64,000 nt of DNA, taken from Sporomusa silvacetica DSM 10669. Its GTDB lineage: Bacteria > Bacillota > Negativicutes > Sporomusales > Sporomusaceae. A program made the translations under genes and the position numbers. The first letter of the stretch is position 1. Every line of letters begins with the position of its first letter. The stretch spans positions 1-64,000 of the forward strand of contig NZ_LSLK01000113.1 in assembly GCF_002257705.1 (NCBI RefSeq). Reading direction: 5' to 3'. Shown here one piece after another: positions 1-8,434 of this stretch. The notes below the pieces were generated by a model. The model searched no databases and was not told the DNA's origin. It saw only the letters and a program-made list of their open reading frames with translations.

Positions 1-127
1 AGATTTGCCGCCGGCTTCCTTCAGATTCCATCTCACGATGGACACCCTTGCCTTAGGCTATGTACTTGGCACTATTAACCCGCACTCGGGACTTTCACCC
101 GTTAGACTGCGCCCATGCCGGGCGCAC
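1..127 (-). mobile_element. Group II intron, 5' end (partial, runs off left edge)
   Basis: Read on the minus strand the element starts GTGCGCCCGGCATGGGCGC at 127 and continues with GGTGAAAGTCCCGA, CAAGGGTGTCC and GAATCTGAAGGAAGC. I recognise this order from the 5' ribozyme domain of bacterial group II introns, and GTGCG is the usual intron 5' boundary. The reverse transcriptase/maturase gene and the 3' end lie beyond the window. The boundary is six bases past the stem of the arsR terminator, the kind of target used by terminator-associated (class C-like) introns, but the class cannot be settled from this fragment. Confidence 0.8.
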
Positions 128-133
128 GATAAT

Positions 134-175
134 AATAAAACAAACAGCACGTAAAAGTGTGCTGTTTGTTTTATT
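134..175 (-). terminator. Rho-independent terminator of the arsR-like gene
   Basis: A perfect 17-bp inverted repeat (arms 134-150 and 159-175, 8-nt loop) has a T-rich 3' arm on the minus strand and is followed by ATTATC. It lies 25 bases after the ArsR stop codon and directly precedes the group II intron. Confidence 0.85.
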
Positions 176-200
176 AGCTAAAGTAAGAAGAAGCATGAGA

Positions 201-524
201 TTATTTTAAAAATTTCAATATACTCTGACTAGCACCAATCTGTTCACTTAGTGTTTTTTCCGCTGCACTAACTATTTCAAGTACAGAGGGATAAACGATT
301 CGATAAATTACCTTTTGCCCATCTTTACGAGAGTCGATTATCCCTTGTTTCTTTAAGTTGCTCAAATGCTGTGACAAATTTGACTGTTCAATGTCCAGTT
401 CTTCAATAATCTCGCACACACAGCGTTCACCCTGTTCCAGGGTCCGGAGAATTCTAAGTCGCACAGGATGGGCCAGTGTCTTAAAGAAATCAGCTGTCAA
501 CTTTACTACTATATCTTCTGCCAC
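201..524 (-). CDS. ArsR/SmtB-family transcriptional regulator
   Basis: A 107-aa winged-helix repressor of ArsR size. Residues 10-30 carry the family opening (FFKTLAHPVRLRILRTL), followed by GERCVCEI, which matches the ELCVCDL region where many members bind metal through a Cys-x-Cys pair. The recognition helix is near EQSNLSQHLSNLKKQGII. The start is GTG at 524 behind AAGGGGG. It is separated from the facilitator gene upstream by a terminator, so it has its own promoter in 541-660. Its targets are unknown: no metal-resistance gene is visible and what follows downstream is the intron. Metal sensing is inferred only from the Cys pair. Confidence 0.88.
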   Translation of the reverse strand: MAEDIVVKLTADFFKTLAHPVRLRILRTLEQGERCVCEIIEELDIEQSNLSQHLSNLKKQGIIDSRKDGQKVIYRIVYPSVLEIVSAAEKTLSEQIGASQSILKFLK

Positions 525-680
525 GCGTATTCCCCCTTAAAATATAACCAATCTATATATCAAAACTTCGCCTCAAAGGTTCCCTCGAGTAGGCTATCCC
601 ACACTACGACCAAAATAATATATTAGTTCTTTATCATATAATAAATCATTTTTCTTCAAAATACAACCTTTACAAAAGTA

Positions 681-720
681 AAACCTCCTACAGCAGCTAT
701 TTCAGTGCCATAGGAGGCTT
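681..720 (-). terminator. Terminator of the distal facilitator gene
   Basis: On the minus strand AAGCCTCCTA pairs with TAGGAGGTTT across a 20-nt loop, ending in TTTTAC. It lies about 35 bases after the stop codon of the 754-1485 gene and probably ends the whole pdu transcript. Confidence 0.7.
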
Positions 721-753
721 TCCTCTCTTGAACCAGCTAGTTGGATACAGCGA

Positions 754-1485
754 TTAGATCAAACCAATCGATTTCGCCAATGCAAAAGCTAAACCACCAC
801 CAATAAATGGTCCAACGACAGGAACCCAGGAATAGGCCCAGTCAGAACCGCCTTTGCCGGGAATCGGGCAAAAAGCATGAGCAAGTCTTGGTCCCAAGTC
901 ACGGGCAGGATTCATGGCATACCCAGTAGTACCGCCTAAGCTTGAACCTAAGCCCCAGACTAACACTGCCACCATGAAGGGGCCAAACCCTGGCGCCATA
1001 CCGCCAACTGGCTTGGAGAACATCGCAAAAATACAAAAAACTAACATAAATGTTGCTATAATTTCGCATAACAGATTTTGGCCATAATTGCGAATAGCCG
1101 GACCGGTGCAGAAAATGCCCAGTTTAATACCCTGATCTTCTGTTACCTCCCAATGACCCCGGAAGAACAGATAGGTAATACAGCCGCCAACAAAGCCGCC
1201 AACAGTCTGCGCAAGCATAATCATAATAGCTTCCGGGGTAGCATACACACCGTTAAGTAATTTGGCAAAAGTTACTGCCGGATTGATATCTGCTTGTGGT
1301 GCACCACAGGCAATAGCTACATATACGCCCATGCCAACACCCACCATCCAGCCAGTAACAATATTAAACCAACCAGCACCCTCGGCCTTAGAAAATTTGA
1401 GCAAACTGTTCGCAACTACACCATTACCAAAGACAATCAGAATAGCCGTACCAAGAAATTCACCAAAATACGGAGTTGTCATCAA
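754..1485 (-). CDS. MIP-family glycerol/propanediol facilitator (second copy)
   Basis: A 243-aa aquaglyceroporin with both signature loops, NPAVT near residue 70 and NPARD near residue 195, and six hydrophobic segments. The family forms passive inner-membrane channels for small polyols. The ATG at 1485 follows AAAGGAGG. It is very similar along its length to the PduF-like protein at 1857-2585, including the N-terminus MTTPYFGEFLG and the C-terminal part, so it is a recent tandem paralogue. A terminator-like hairpin at 1805-1840 separates the two, so this copy may be read by partial read-through or from its own promoter. The NPARD second motif is shared with glycerol channels. Which polyol each copy prefers is not visible. 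Confidence 0.9.
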   Translation of the reverse strand: MMTTPYFGEFLGTAILIVFGNGVVANSLLKFSKAEGAGWFNIVTGWMVGVGMGVYVAIACGAPQADINPAVTFAKLLNGVYATPEAIMIMLAQTVGGFVGGCITYLFFRGHWEVTEDQGIKLGIFCTGPAIRNYGQNLLCEIIATFMLVFCIFAMFSKPVGGMAPGFGPFMVAVLVWGLGSSLGGTTGYAMNPARDLGPRLAHAFCPIPGKGGSDWAYSWVPVVGPFIGGGLAFALAKSIGLI

Positions 1486-1804
1486 ATTAATCCTCCTTTA
1501 AATTAGTAATAATACCGACTGCCATATTTCCTAACGACAAATATTATCTTTGCACAACACCCACCCTCAGACAAAAATATAAAAGAAAAGCCCAAACAAT
1601 ACCCATTATAATTACTATTGTAACTACTACGGCGTATGAATGGACTTCTCTTTAATCTCTGTCCCGATATTATTTTAAAATTTCTGATAAATCTATATTC
1701 TACTACTATTCTTTCTATTCCTGCTTGCGTAGCTAATTAATAATTTCACGAATACATTGTATACTACTAACAAATACCCCCTATTTACTGTAAATAGGCA
1801 ATTA
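1486..1804. other. Intergenic region between the two facilitator genes
   Basis: About 320 bases of AT-rich sequence between the RBS of the 754-1485 gene and the terminator hairpin at 1805. I see no ORF, tRNA or convincing promoter. The length would allow a separate promoter for the downstream facilitator copy. Confidence 0.5.
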
Positions 1805-1840
1805 AAAAGGAGACTATCGTTTTAAGATATCTCCTTTTCT
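1805..1840 (-). terminator. Terminator-like hairpin after pduF
   Basis: On the minus strand AAAAGGAGA (1831-1839) pairs with TCTCCTTTT (1805-1813), followed by TAATTG. It lies 17 bases after the pduF stop codon and would attenuate transcription into the second facilitator gene. Confidence 0.75.
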
Positions 1841-1856
1841 TAACAAATTTGTTTGA

Positions 1857-2585
1857 CTATAGGATGCCTACTCCTTTAGCGAGGGCAAACGCTAACCCAC
1901 CGCCAATAAATGGGCCAACGATGGGAACCCAGGAATAGGCCCAGTCAGAGGAACCTTTCCCGGGAATCGGACAGAAAGCATGCGCAAGTCTTGGTCCCAA
2001 GTCACGGGCAGGATTCATAGCATATCCAGTAGTACCACCAAAGCTGGCACCCATACCCCAGATTGCAACTGCAACCATGAATGGCCCGAAGCCGGGAGCC
2101 ATACCGCCAACTGGTTTGGAGAACATAGCAAAAATTAGAAAAACAAAGATAGTGGTTGCCATAACTTCGCACAGCAGATTTTGACCATAATTACGAACTG
2201 CCGGTCCTGTGCAGAAAACGCCTAGTTTTATACCCTGGTCTTCAGTTGCTTCCCAGTGCCCCCGGAAGAACAAATAGGTAAGGCAACCGCCAACAAAACC
2301 ACCTGCGATTTGAGCAATCATAATCATAATAGCTTCTGGAGTGATATATACACCATTAAGTAGTTTAGCAAAAGTTACTGCTGGGTTAAGATCAGCTTGC
2401 GGTGCGCCACAGGCAATAGCAACATACACGCCCATGGCAACACCCACCATCCAGCCAGTGACGATATTAAACCAGCCAGCACCTTCGGCTTTCGAAAATT
2501 TGAGTAGAGAGTTCGCAACGACACCATTACCAAAGACAATTAAAACGACCACACCAAGAAATTCACCAAAATACGGAGTTGTCAT
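1857..2585 (-). CDS. pduF: Propanediol/glycerol diffusion facilitator PduF-like
   Basis: A 242-aa MIP-family channel with the paired NPAVT and NPARD motifs and six membrane segments. It probably admits 1,2-propanediol or glycerol for the microcompartment pathway. The frame stays open upstream, but the ATG at 2585 is chosen because AAAAGGAGG sits just before it, the N-terminus matches the paralogue at 1485, and this start avoids overlap with pduT. It is the last gene of the pdu run before the hairpin at 1805-1840, 25 bases after pduT. Confidence 0.92.
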   Translation of the reverse strand: MTTPYFGEFLGVVVLIVFGNGVVANSLLKFSKAEGAGWFNIVTGWMVGVAMGVYVAIACGAPQADLNPAVTFAKLLNGVYITPEAIMIMIAQIAGGFVGGCLTYLFFRGHWEATEDQGIKLGVFCTGPAVRNYGQNLLCEVMATTIFVFLIFAMFSKPVGGMAPGFGPFMVAVAIWGMGASFGGTTGYAMNPARDLGPRLAHAFCPIPGKGSSDWAYSWVPIVGPFIGGGLAFALAKGVGIL

Positions 2586-2610
2586 CAAATTAATCCTCCT
2601 TTTGAACTTT

Positions 2611-3162
2611 CTAAAATAACGACTGATGCAAACTATGATGCGGGGCCGGAATGACCAGTTGGTCAACTAGGAAGCCACTGTCCTTAATGACATTACTGCC
2701 AGCCTTAACAGCAGCCGTCACTGCACCAACCTCGCCGGTCATGGAAACAACGGCTTTTCCCCCCATCCCTCGTGCTAAGCGAACTTCAAGTAATTGCACA
2801 TTAGCTGCTTTGGCTGCCGTATCGGCTGCTACGATCGCCGAAGCCACCGAATAGCTTTCGATTATGCCTAATGACTTGATTGCTTTAACCTCAGTACAAC
2901 CTGATAACGCCTGGAATACATCGGCATGAATGTTGGGCAGTACAAATTCATCGACTACATTCTCTGTCCCACCAACACTTTTTCCGCTGCGAACTGCACT
3001 TTGTACTGCACCGACGTCACCGCCGACCATCACAACATATTTTCCCGGGCACAGGGGCTGAGATAGTATTAACTCAACATTAGCCGCCTTTAACATGGCA
3101 TCGGCTGCCAGAATGCCTTTGGTGATATTTTTCAGTTCTAACAATCCTATAGCACGTTTCAT
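2611..3162 (-). CDS. pduT: Microcompartment shell protein PduT (tandem BMC, Fe-S)
   Basis: A 183-aa trimer-forming shell protein made of two BMC domains (about residues 4-85 and 97-175). Cys38 in the segment PLCPGK is at the same residue number as the cysteine that holds a [4Fe-4S] cluster at the pore of Salmonella PduT, so electron transfer across the shell is likely. PduT and PduS act as partners in known systems, and here pduS lies 19 bases upstream. Length agrees with the family (about 184 aa). The ATG follows GGGGGG. Confidence 0.95.
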   Translation of the reverse strand: MKRAIGLLELKNITKGILAADAMLKAANVELILSQPLCPGKYVVMVGGDVGAVQSAVRSGKSVGGTENVVDEFVLPNIHADVFQALSGCTEVKAIKSLGIIESYSVASAIVAADTAAKAANVQLLEVRLARGMGGKAVVSMTGEVGAVTAAVKAGSNVIKDSGFLVDQLVIPAPHHSLHQSLF

Positions 3163-3181
3163 TTTATTCCCCCCTGCTCCA

Positions 3182-4513
3182 TTACATTGCCTGAATACTG
3201 ATCGAGCCGTCTACAGCAACCACTTGTCCTGAAATGCTGGCATGCAGATTTGTTCCGACAGCAGCGCCTTCAGGAATAACAGCAAGTAGATCCCCGCGGT
3301 TGACCATAGTGCCTACAGCAACAACAGGCTTGGCTGGAGCACCGATATGCTGCGAAAGCAATATTCTGACATTTTTCGTTATCACTGGCTCTGTCATAAG
3401 CGGTGCTTTGACATCATATTTATCCAAACCCAGACGGTAGAGCAGCCGTTTGGTAGGAATGAGATGATATTCCCGATTAGTGCGGGATTTTTGGGGCTTG
3501 GCATTGTGATGGTTTTTCATTCCCGCCTGAGAAAATCGTTGCTTTAGTTCAGCATTAACCCGGCGTGGTGATAGTCCCATAGTACAGCCGAAGGTCTCAC
3601 AAGCACCACATTCTGAGCAGAGAAGTGCCTTGGTAACAACATCCCCTTCATTATACTGCCCCCTGCCGATAGCCTGCATAATCCGGTGCGGTTCCAGACT
3701 ATGGCCGAGGAGATTGCGTGGGCATACCTCAGTGCAGGCCCGGCAATTGCAGCAGACGGCCTTGGCTCTGTTAGCAATAACTGACCAGGGGGTGGCTTTT
3801 TGAGTTACTAAGGAGTGCTCGGGAGGCAGCACAATAATACCACCAGTTGTTTTGGTAACAGGCTGATCATCAGTTGTAAGCTTCCCCATCATGGGGCCGC
3901 CGTCAATAACGGCAAAATTAGCAACAGTAGCTCCGCCCGCCAATTGGATGAGTTCGCGAATAGCCATACCAATTGGTACTTTAAAGGTAGCAGGCTTATT
4001 GACTGCACCTGTAACGGTAACGTATTTATCAATAACCGGCTGCCCACCGAGTGCCCCGGCTATATTGATAAGAGTTTCGACATTAGCAACAACCACGCCA
4101 ACATGCAGCGGAATGCCACCCTCAGGTACAATTCTGCCGGTTACCTCATACACAAGCACCTGTTCATCACCTGCCGGGTAAATATCTGGTAGAAAAAAGA
4201 GTTCAATTCCCTGACCACTTGTTTGCTTAAGCTCAGTCTGTAGTTTGGTTACAGCATCCTCATACTTACGTTTTAGGCCAATAACTCCCCGTCGCGCACC
4301 AGTAGCCACCATAACGGTCTTTAGACCGGCAATAAGCTTGCTACTTTCACTCGCCATTATAAGTTGATGAGCCCGCAGCAGCGGCTCACATTCCGCGCCG
4401 TTAACAATAACGGTATCTACACTGGCATTGATTTTTACATAGGTCGGGAAACCGGCTCCGCCGGCTCCCACTACTCCTGCCGCTTTAACGGCGGTGATAA
4501 TTTCTTCCCGCAT
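3182..4513 (-). CDS. pduS: Cobalamin reductase PduS (RnfC-like flavo/Fe-S protein)
   Basis: A 443-aa protein of the RnfC/PduS family, which reduces cob(III)alamin and cob(II)alamin for adenosylation by PduO. The N-terminus has the glycine-rich nucleotide site GVVGAGGAGFPT. Two [4Fe-4S] motifs follow (CCNCRACTEVCP and CSECGACETFGC), and a C-terminal sandwich-hybrid-like domain (about 380-443). The ATG at 4513 behind AGGTGAG is preferred; an in-frame GTG at 4522 is possible. It lies between pduP and pduT, the conserved order for the electron-supply pair of the shell. Confidence 0.94.
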   Translation of the reverse strand: MREEIITAVKAAGVVGAGGAGFPTYVKINASVDTVIVNGAECEPLLRAHQLIMASESSKLIAGLKTVMVATGARRGVIGLKRKYEDAVTKLQTELKQTSGQGIELFFLPDIYPAGDEQVLVYEVTGRIVPEGGIPLHVGVVVANVETLINIAGALGGQPVIDKYVTVTGAVNKPATFKVPIGMAIRELIQLAGGATVANFAVIDGGPMMGKLTTDDQPVTKTTGGIIVLPPEHSLVTQKATPWSVIANRAKAVCCNCRACTEVCPRNLLGHSLEPHRIMQAIGRGQYNEGDVVTKALLCSECGACETFGCTMGLSPRRVNAELKQRFSQAGMKNHHNAKPQKSRTNREYHLIPTKRLLYRLGLDKYDVKAPLMTEPVITKNVRILLSQHIGAPAKPVVAVGTMVNRGDLLAVIPEGAAVGTNLHASISGQVVAVDGSISIQAM

Positions 4514-4547
4514 ACTTCTCACCTACTCCCTTGGCGTATCATGTTAC

Positions 4548-5981
4548 TCATACGATGGAAAACGCATCAACAAGAACACAGCGACGCTGACGGGTAAAAC
4601 TGCGCGCAGAGGTAAGGCCCTCGCCGGTCGGCCCTGCAATAGTAAAGGTCGTAAATCCTTCGCCACCAACACCGATTCCTGCAAATGACGGAGCGTTTTT
4701 CACAAATATAGTAGTCTCAATCGCCTTGGCTAATCTGGTTAAATTATCGACATTTTTAGAATGCATGATGGCCGTATGTCTGTTGCCATGTTCGACTTTG
4801 ACGGCAAGCTCAATAGCCTCATCAATATCTTTTACCTGCACAATCGCTAATACCGGCATCATCAATTCTTCGATAACAAACGGATGATCGGCTGCAGTTT
4901 CACAAATGACGGCCTTAATGCTATCAGGTACAGTAATACCAATTTGACTTAAAATGTACTTGGCATCTTTACCAACATACTTCTTATTAACGCCATAGCT
5001 CTTTTTAGGTTTTTCCGTACAACCGGCAGCAACTAACTCCTCTTTTTCTGTCAATATAACCTTAGCTAACCGGTCAATATCCTGCCCTGAAATAAGATAC
5101 GCCCCATACCGTTGCATGTAGGACATCAACTTGTCAGCTACAGAGCCAACAACAATAACCTCTTTTTCGGCAATACACGGCAGATTATTATCAAATGAAC
5201 AACCGGCAATAATGTCCCTGGCCGCCTTTTCAATATCAGCGGTTTCATCTACAACGGCAGGTGGATTGCCGGCACCGGCACCAATGGCCTTTTTACCGGA
5301 AGACAAAACAGACTTTACTACCCCAGGTCCACCAGTAGCCACAAGCAGGTTGATGGCTGGATGGTTCATCATGACAGTGGTTGCTTCCAGTGAGGGTTCA
5401 GCAACAGCTGTTAGCAGATTATCCGGACCACCGGCTTTACTAATTCCTTCATTTAGTTGTCTGATGACTGTTAGGGATGTATTTTTAGCAGTAGGATGAG
5501 GACTAAATACAACCGCATTACCGGCAGCAATCATGCCAATCGCATTACAAATAACGGTTGCTGCCGGATTGGTTGTCGGTGTAATCGAACCAATTACGCC
5601 ATAAGGCCCCATCTCAATTAACGTCAGCCCGCGATCACCACTCCAAGCTTCGGTATGAACAGCAGTACCAGGAGTCTTATCAGCAACCAGGTTATGTTTG
5701 ATGATTTTATCAGCAACCCGCCCCATGCCAGATTCCTTGACTGCCATTTCGGCCCATAGTTGCGCATGTTCACGAGTGACCTGACGCATAGCCTGAATCA
5801 GTTCTTCCCTTTGCGCAATCGATAACTTTTTCAGCTGTTTATAAGCATTGCGAGCTGCCGCCACAGCTTCATCCATAGTTGTATAAATACCGCCGTTATC
5901 AGCAGTGCCCTGCTTATATTCCTGAACCCTGGATAGTACTTCTGCTGTAATTTTTGCAACTAAACTTTGATCAATAGTCAT
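4548..5981 (-). CDS. pduP: CoA-acylating propionaldehyde dehydrogenase PduP
   Basis: A 477-aa aldehyde dehydrogenase that converts propionaldehyde, CoA and NAD+ to propionyl-CoA inside the compartment. The catalytic cysteine is Cys269 in NNLPCIAEKEV, and GAGAGNPP lies just before it, as in the PduP/EutE family. Residues 1-20 form an amphipathic helix (VAKITAEVLSRVQ) of the kind that targets PduP to the lumen, followed by a linker to about residue 33. The ATG follows AAGGAGG. The NADH made here needs an internal oxidant; the usual partner PduQ is not in this operon. Confidence 0.96.
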   Translation of the reverse strand: MTIDQSLVAKITAEVLSRVQEYKQGTADNGGIYTTMDEAVAAARNAYKQLKKLSIAQREELIQAMRQVTREHAQLWAEMAVKESGMGRVADKIIKHNLVADKTPGTAVHTEAWSGDRGLTLIEMGPYGVIGSITPTTNPAATVICNAIGMIAAGNAVVFSPHPTAKNTSLTVIRQLNEGISKAGGPDNLLTAVAEPSLEATTVMMNHPAINLLVATGGPGVVKSVLSSGKKAIGAGAGNPPAVVDETADIEKAARDIIAGCSFDNNLPCIAEKEVIVVGSVADKLMSYMQRYGAYLISGQDIDRLAKVILTEKEELVAAGCTEKPKKSYGVNKKYVGKDAKYILSQIGITVPDSIKAVICETAADHPFVIEELMMPVLAIVQVKDIDEAIELAVKVEHGNRHTAIMHSKNVDNLTRLAKAIETTIFVKNAPSFAGIGVGGEGFTTFTIAGPTGEGLTSARSFTRQRRCVLVDAFSIV

Positions 5982-6013
5982 TTATTTTCCTCCTTCCGTC
6001 CAGACTGCCTTCT

Positions 6014-6988
6014 CTAAAAGGCTGCCAGACCGGCTTTGGCTACAGACATATCTTCATCAACTGAACCGCCGCTTACACCAATGCCACCAACCAAAACGCC
6101 GTCTTGCCAGATAGGGATGCCACCGCCGAATATAACCATGCGGCAACCATCAGTAGTGTTGATTCCATATAGACTTTGCCCAGGCTGGGATACTGCCGCC
6201 GCTTGTTCTGTTGACATCTTAAGCGCAACAGCTGTATACGCTTTGTTCAAGGCGATCGAAACACTGGCTAGTAGCGCATTGTCCATTCGTTCCTGGGCGA
6301 CAAGATTGCCGCCAACATCCACTACAGCAATTACCATCGGTACATTAATTTCAATTGCCTTCTTTTCAGCCGCCGCAATCATCTTTTTTGCTTTTTCTAA
6401 CATCGCTTTTTCCTCTCCATCAATTTGTTTTGAACCTTGAAGAATCTGCATCACGATTTGAGTTACCTTAGTAATCAGATCTTCCTGTTCAACGCACCTG
6501 GCCAAAACAAATAGCAAATCAGACAGCCGGTTTACATACAAGGCAACAGGTGTGTTCACAGTTTCTGTACGTCTCAGTCTAACAATATACCTTTCGGCAC
6601 GCCGTACAATGGTTCGCGCCAAATCAAGTGCAGCGCTTGTCTGTGTTTCCCCAGGCGTAACAAAATACTTTTGGGGAATACGCTGCAACTCCAGCTTATC
6701 AATGATTTTCTCTAATTTTTCTACATGTTGAGCAGTAATGCGATAGTCGCAATTATCGGCTACATTATCGGTAGCCAAATCGGCATTTAATACTATTAAA
6801 TCCTTTTGAATAGCATGGATATTATCGATTACCCATTGTTTATCAGTCAACGATTTTGCCAAGCCCATTGCGGCATTGGCTTCATCTATAGTTCCGTAAG
6901 CATGTACCCTGACACTGTCTTTAAATACCCGCTCTTTGCTCAGCAGGCTGGTTTTCCCTTCATCACCTGTTTTGGTATACACTTTCAT
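6014..6988 (-). CDS. pduO: ATP:cob(I)alamin adenosyltransferase PduO
   Basis: A 324-aa two-domain PduO. Residues 1-180 are the PduO-type adenosyltransferase (MKVYTKTGDEGKTSLL, then YGTIDEANA, and RTIVRRAERYIV near 126-137), which makes coenzyme B12. Residues 195-324 are a GlcG/HbpS-like domain (VVDVGGNLVAQERMD and FGGGIPIW) whose role in PduO is less clear. This full-length fusion is the arrangement found in many pdu operons. The ATG follows GAGGAG. A 270-base spacer with two 125-bp repeats separates it from pduN. Confidence 0.95.
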   Translation of the reverse strand: MKVYTKTGDEGKTSLLSKERVFKDSVRVHAYGTIDEANAAMGLAKSLTDKQWVIDNIHAIQKDLIVLNADLATDNVADNCDYRITAQHVEKLEKIIDKLELQRIPQKYFVTPGETQTSAALDLARTIVRRAERYIVRLRRTETVNTPVALYVNRLSDLLFVLARCVEQEDLITKVTQIVMQILQGSKQIDGEEKAMLEKAKKMIAAAEKKAIEINVPMVIAVVDVGGNLVAQERMDNALLASVSIALNKAYTAVALKMSTEQAAAVSQPGQSLYGINTTDGCRMVIFGGGIPIWQDGVLVGGIGVSGGSVDEDMSVAKAGLAAF

Positions 6989-7025
6989 GGTGCATTACTC
7001 CTCGAGTAAACTTTTATTCCACCTC

Positions 7026-7293
7026 AAGCAAGTCTTCCTTTATCCGATGACCAAGTTGCTCTAAGATTCCCGCTTCTGAGCGGGATTTAAGAGCAACTAG
7101 GTCCCTGGATAGGCTCGGCTAAGCCTCAGTTCGAGTTAACACTCTTCCTGAAGCAAGTCTCGCTTTATCCGATGACCAAGTTGCTCTAAGACTCCCGCTT
7201 CTGAGCGGGATTTAAGAGCAACTAGGTCCCTGGATAGGCTCGGCTAAGCCTCAGTTCGAGTTAACACTCTTCCTGAAGCAAGTCTCGCTTTAT
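7026..7293 (-). repeat. 125-bp tandem repeat with long hairpins between pduN and pduO
   Basis: Two full units (7026-7150 and 7151-7275) differ at only a few positions. A third partial copy (7276-7293) lies inside the last codons of pduN. Each unit folds on itself: GTTGCTCT with AGAGCAAC outside and CCCGCT with AGCGGG inside, extended by GACC/GGTC and TATCC/GGATA. The segment GAGGCTTAGCCGAGCC followed by TATCCAGGGA matches the palindromic elements at 22017, 55057 and 58051, so it seems to be a locally duplicated member of that family. Confidence 0.85.
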
Positions 7294-7554
7294 CTCGATG
7301 CTGTCAACAATTCCGACAATAGCTGCGTCAACTGCCGACTGCGGGTTGCCTGTCACGTGGCGGGCAGAACTTCCATCAACAACAAGTACAGTTTCACCTG
7401 TACCGGCACCAATTGTGTCTACCGCTACGATAGGCTTACACGCCGTGCCGGTAGTACCAAAGCGTGTCGGCTGGACAATGAGCAGTTTGCTGCCTGTTAA
7501 GCTGTCATCCTTTGGTGTAGCCACAAGGGTGCCAATTATTTTTCCTACCCACAT
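7261..7554 (-). CDS. pduN: Microcompartment vertex protein PduN (EutN/CcmL family)
   Basis: A 97-aa pentamer-forming protein that closes the vertices of the shell. The N-terminus MWVGKIIGTLVATPKD and the core GAGTGETVLVVDGSSAR are typical of EutN/CcmL/PduN. The open frame extends upstream to 7731 within pduM, but the ATG at 7554, behind AAAGGAAGAG, gives the family length and removes the overlap. The last residues (KRDLLQEEC) are encoded by sequence belonging to the downstream 125-bp repeat, so the C-terminus may have been reshaped by the repeat. Confidence 0.92.
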   Translation of the reverse strand: MWVGKIIGTLVATPKDDSLTGSKLLIVQPTRFGTTGTACKPIVAVDTIGAGTGETVLVVDGSSARHVTGNPQSAVDAAIVGIVDSIEIKRDLLQEEC

Positions 7555-7621
7555 ATTCACTCTTCCTTTCATCCTGCTATGAAAATGTGTTTGCCGGATA
7601 TTACTTCCATGTTGACCAACC

Positions 7622-8422
7622 TTAATCCCAAACGATATCCACATTACATTCTCTAGCAACGTCGCGTGCCAGTGGTGTGATAATGGTACCTTGGGCAACA
7701 CGAAAAGCTTTATTTCCACTTTGTGCAGCATATCTAACAGCAGCAGCAGTCAGCACCTGCTTTTTAGCAGTTTTTACCGGAATAGACGGCAAATCAACAC
7801 AAGACTCTTTGATTAACACCTTTTGGGCCGCAGCCGCCAAATTCGTTACCGGAGTAAGCTCAATGCCATATGTCGCAATTTTTTTTAGGTTATTTTCCAG
7901 TGCTTCGCGCAGCGCCGGCGGTGTTTGCCCCATATTCTTTTGTAGCCGCCACCCATCCTGTGGATCAGCTGCATTTGCTGCCGCTATTACGGGTTTACCA
8001 AGCATCAACGCCTGCATTATTAAGGTGCAAACCATAGTATCAGCTAGGGTATGGGCTAATTTTGCCGCTGTATTTTGGGTTAATACCGGCACCAGGACAA
8101 TATCGGCCTTGCGCAGATATTGTCCTGGATAAGGAGACTTTGTAGTAACAATAGGCACGCTGTTACCTAGTTTTTCTCTTATCCAGTTTTCTCCGACAAT
8201 CGTTTCTGCTGCCGGTGAAAGCACAACAATGAGTTCTGTTCCCATGTTCTGCAGAGTTTTCAATTCTTCCAGACTTGTTTCAAGGCCAATGCTCCCACCC
8301 GTAAAAATAGCCAGCGCTTTATGCAGGCAGTCAGGCATTTGTATGGGATTTTCGCTTTGTGCCTGCCTGAGTCGACGCAATACCTCAGCAGTAACTAACT
8401 CCACAAGTTTTTCATTGTCCAT
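7622..8422 (-). CDS. pduM: PduM-like microcompartment structural protein
   Basis: A 266-aa protein at the pduM position between pduL and pduN. The N-terminal helix (residues 1-20, LVELVTAEVLRRLRQ) resembles lumen-targeting peptides. The C-terminus (VAQGTIITPLARDVARECN) resembles the end of Salmonella PduM, which is needed for correct compartment assembly. It is about 100 residues longer than the enterobacterial protein. The middle (35-190) looks like a flavoprotein/decarboxylase-type Rossmann fold, with FTGGSIGLETS and GKPVIAAANAADP, but I cannot show that it binds flavin. ATG behind GGGGAG. Confidence 0.82.
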   Translation of the reverse strand: MDNEKLVELVTAEVLRRLRQAQSENPIQMPDCLHKALAIFTGGSIGLETSLEELKTLQNMGTELIVVLSPAAETIVGENWIREKLGNSVPIVTTKSPYPGQYLRKADIVLVPVLTQNTAAKLAHTLADTMVCTLIMQALMLGKPVIAAANAADPQDGWRLQKNMGQTPPALREALENNLKKIATYGIELTPVTNLAAAAQKVLIKESCVDLPSIPVKTAKKQVLTAAAVRYAAQSGNKAFRVAQGTIITPLARDVARECNVDIVWD

Positions 8423-8434
8423 ACTAGTTCTCCC

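Noticed and set aside
1..127. Possible rRNA fragment at the left edge
   Set aside because: The folded GC-rich text looks rRNA-like, but the order GTGCGCCC, GTGAAAGTCCCGA, CAAGGGTGTCC fits a group II intron 5' domain and not 16S or 23S rRNA.
7026..7293. CRISPR array
   Set aside because: Units are 125 bp, directly adjacent, without unique spacers and with internal hairpins; no cas genes are near.
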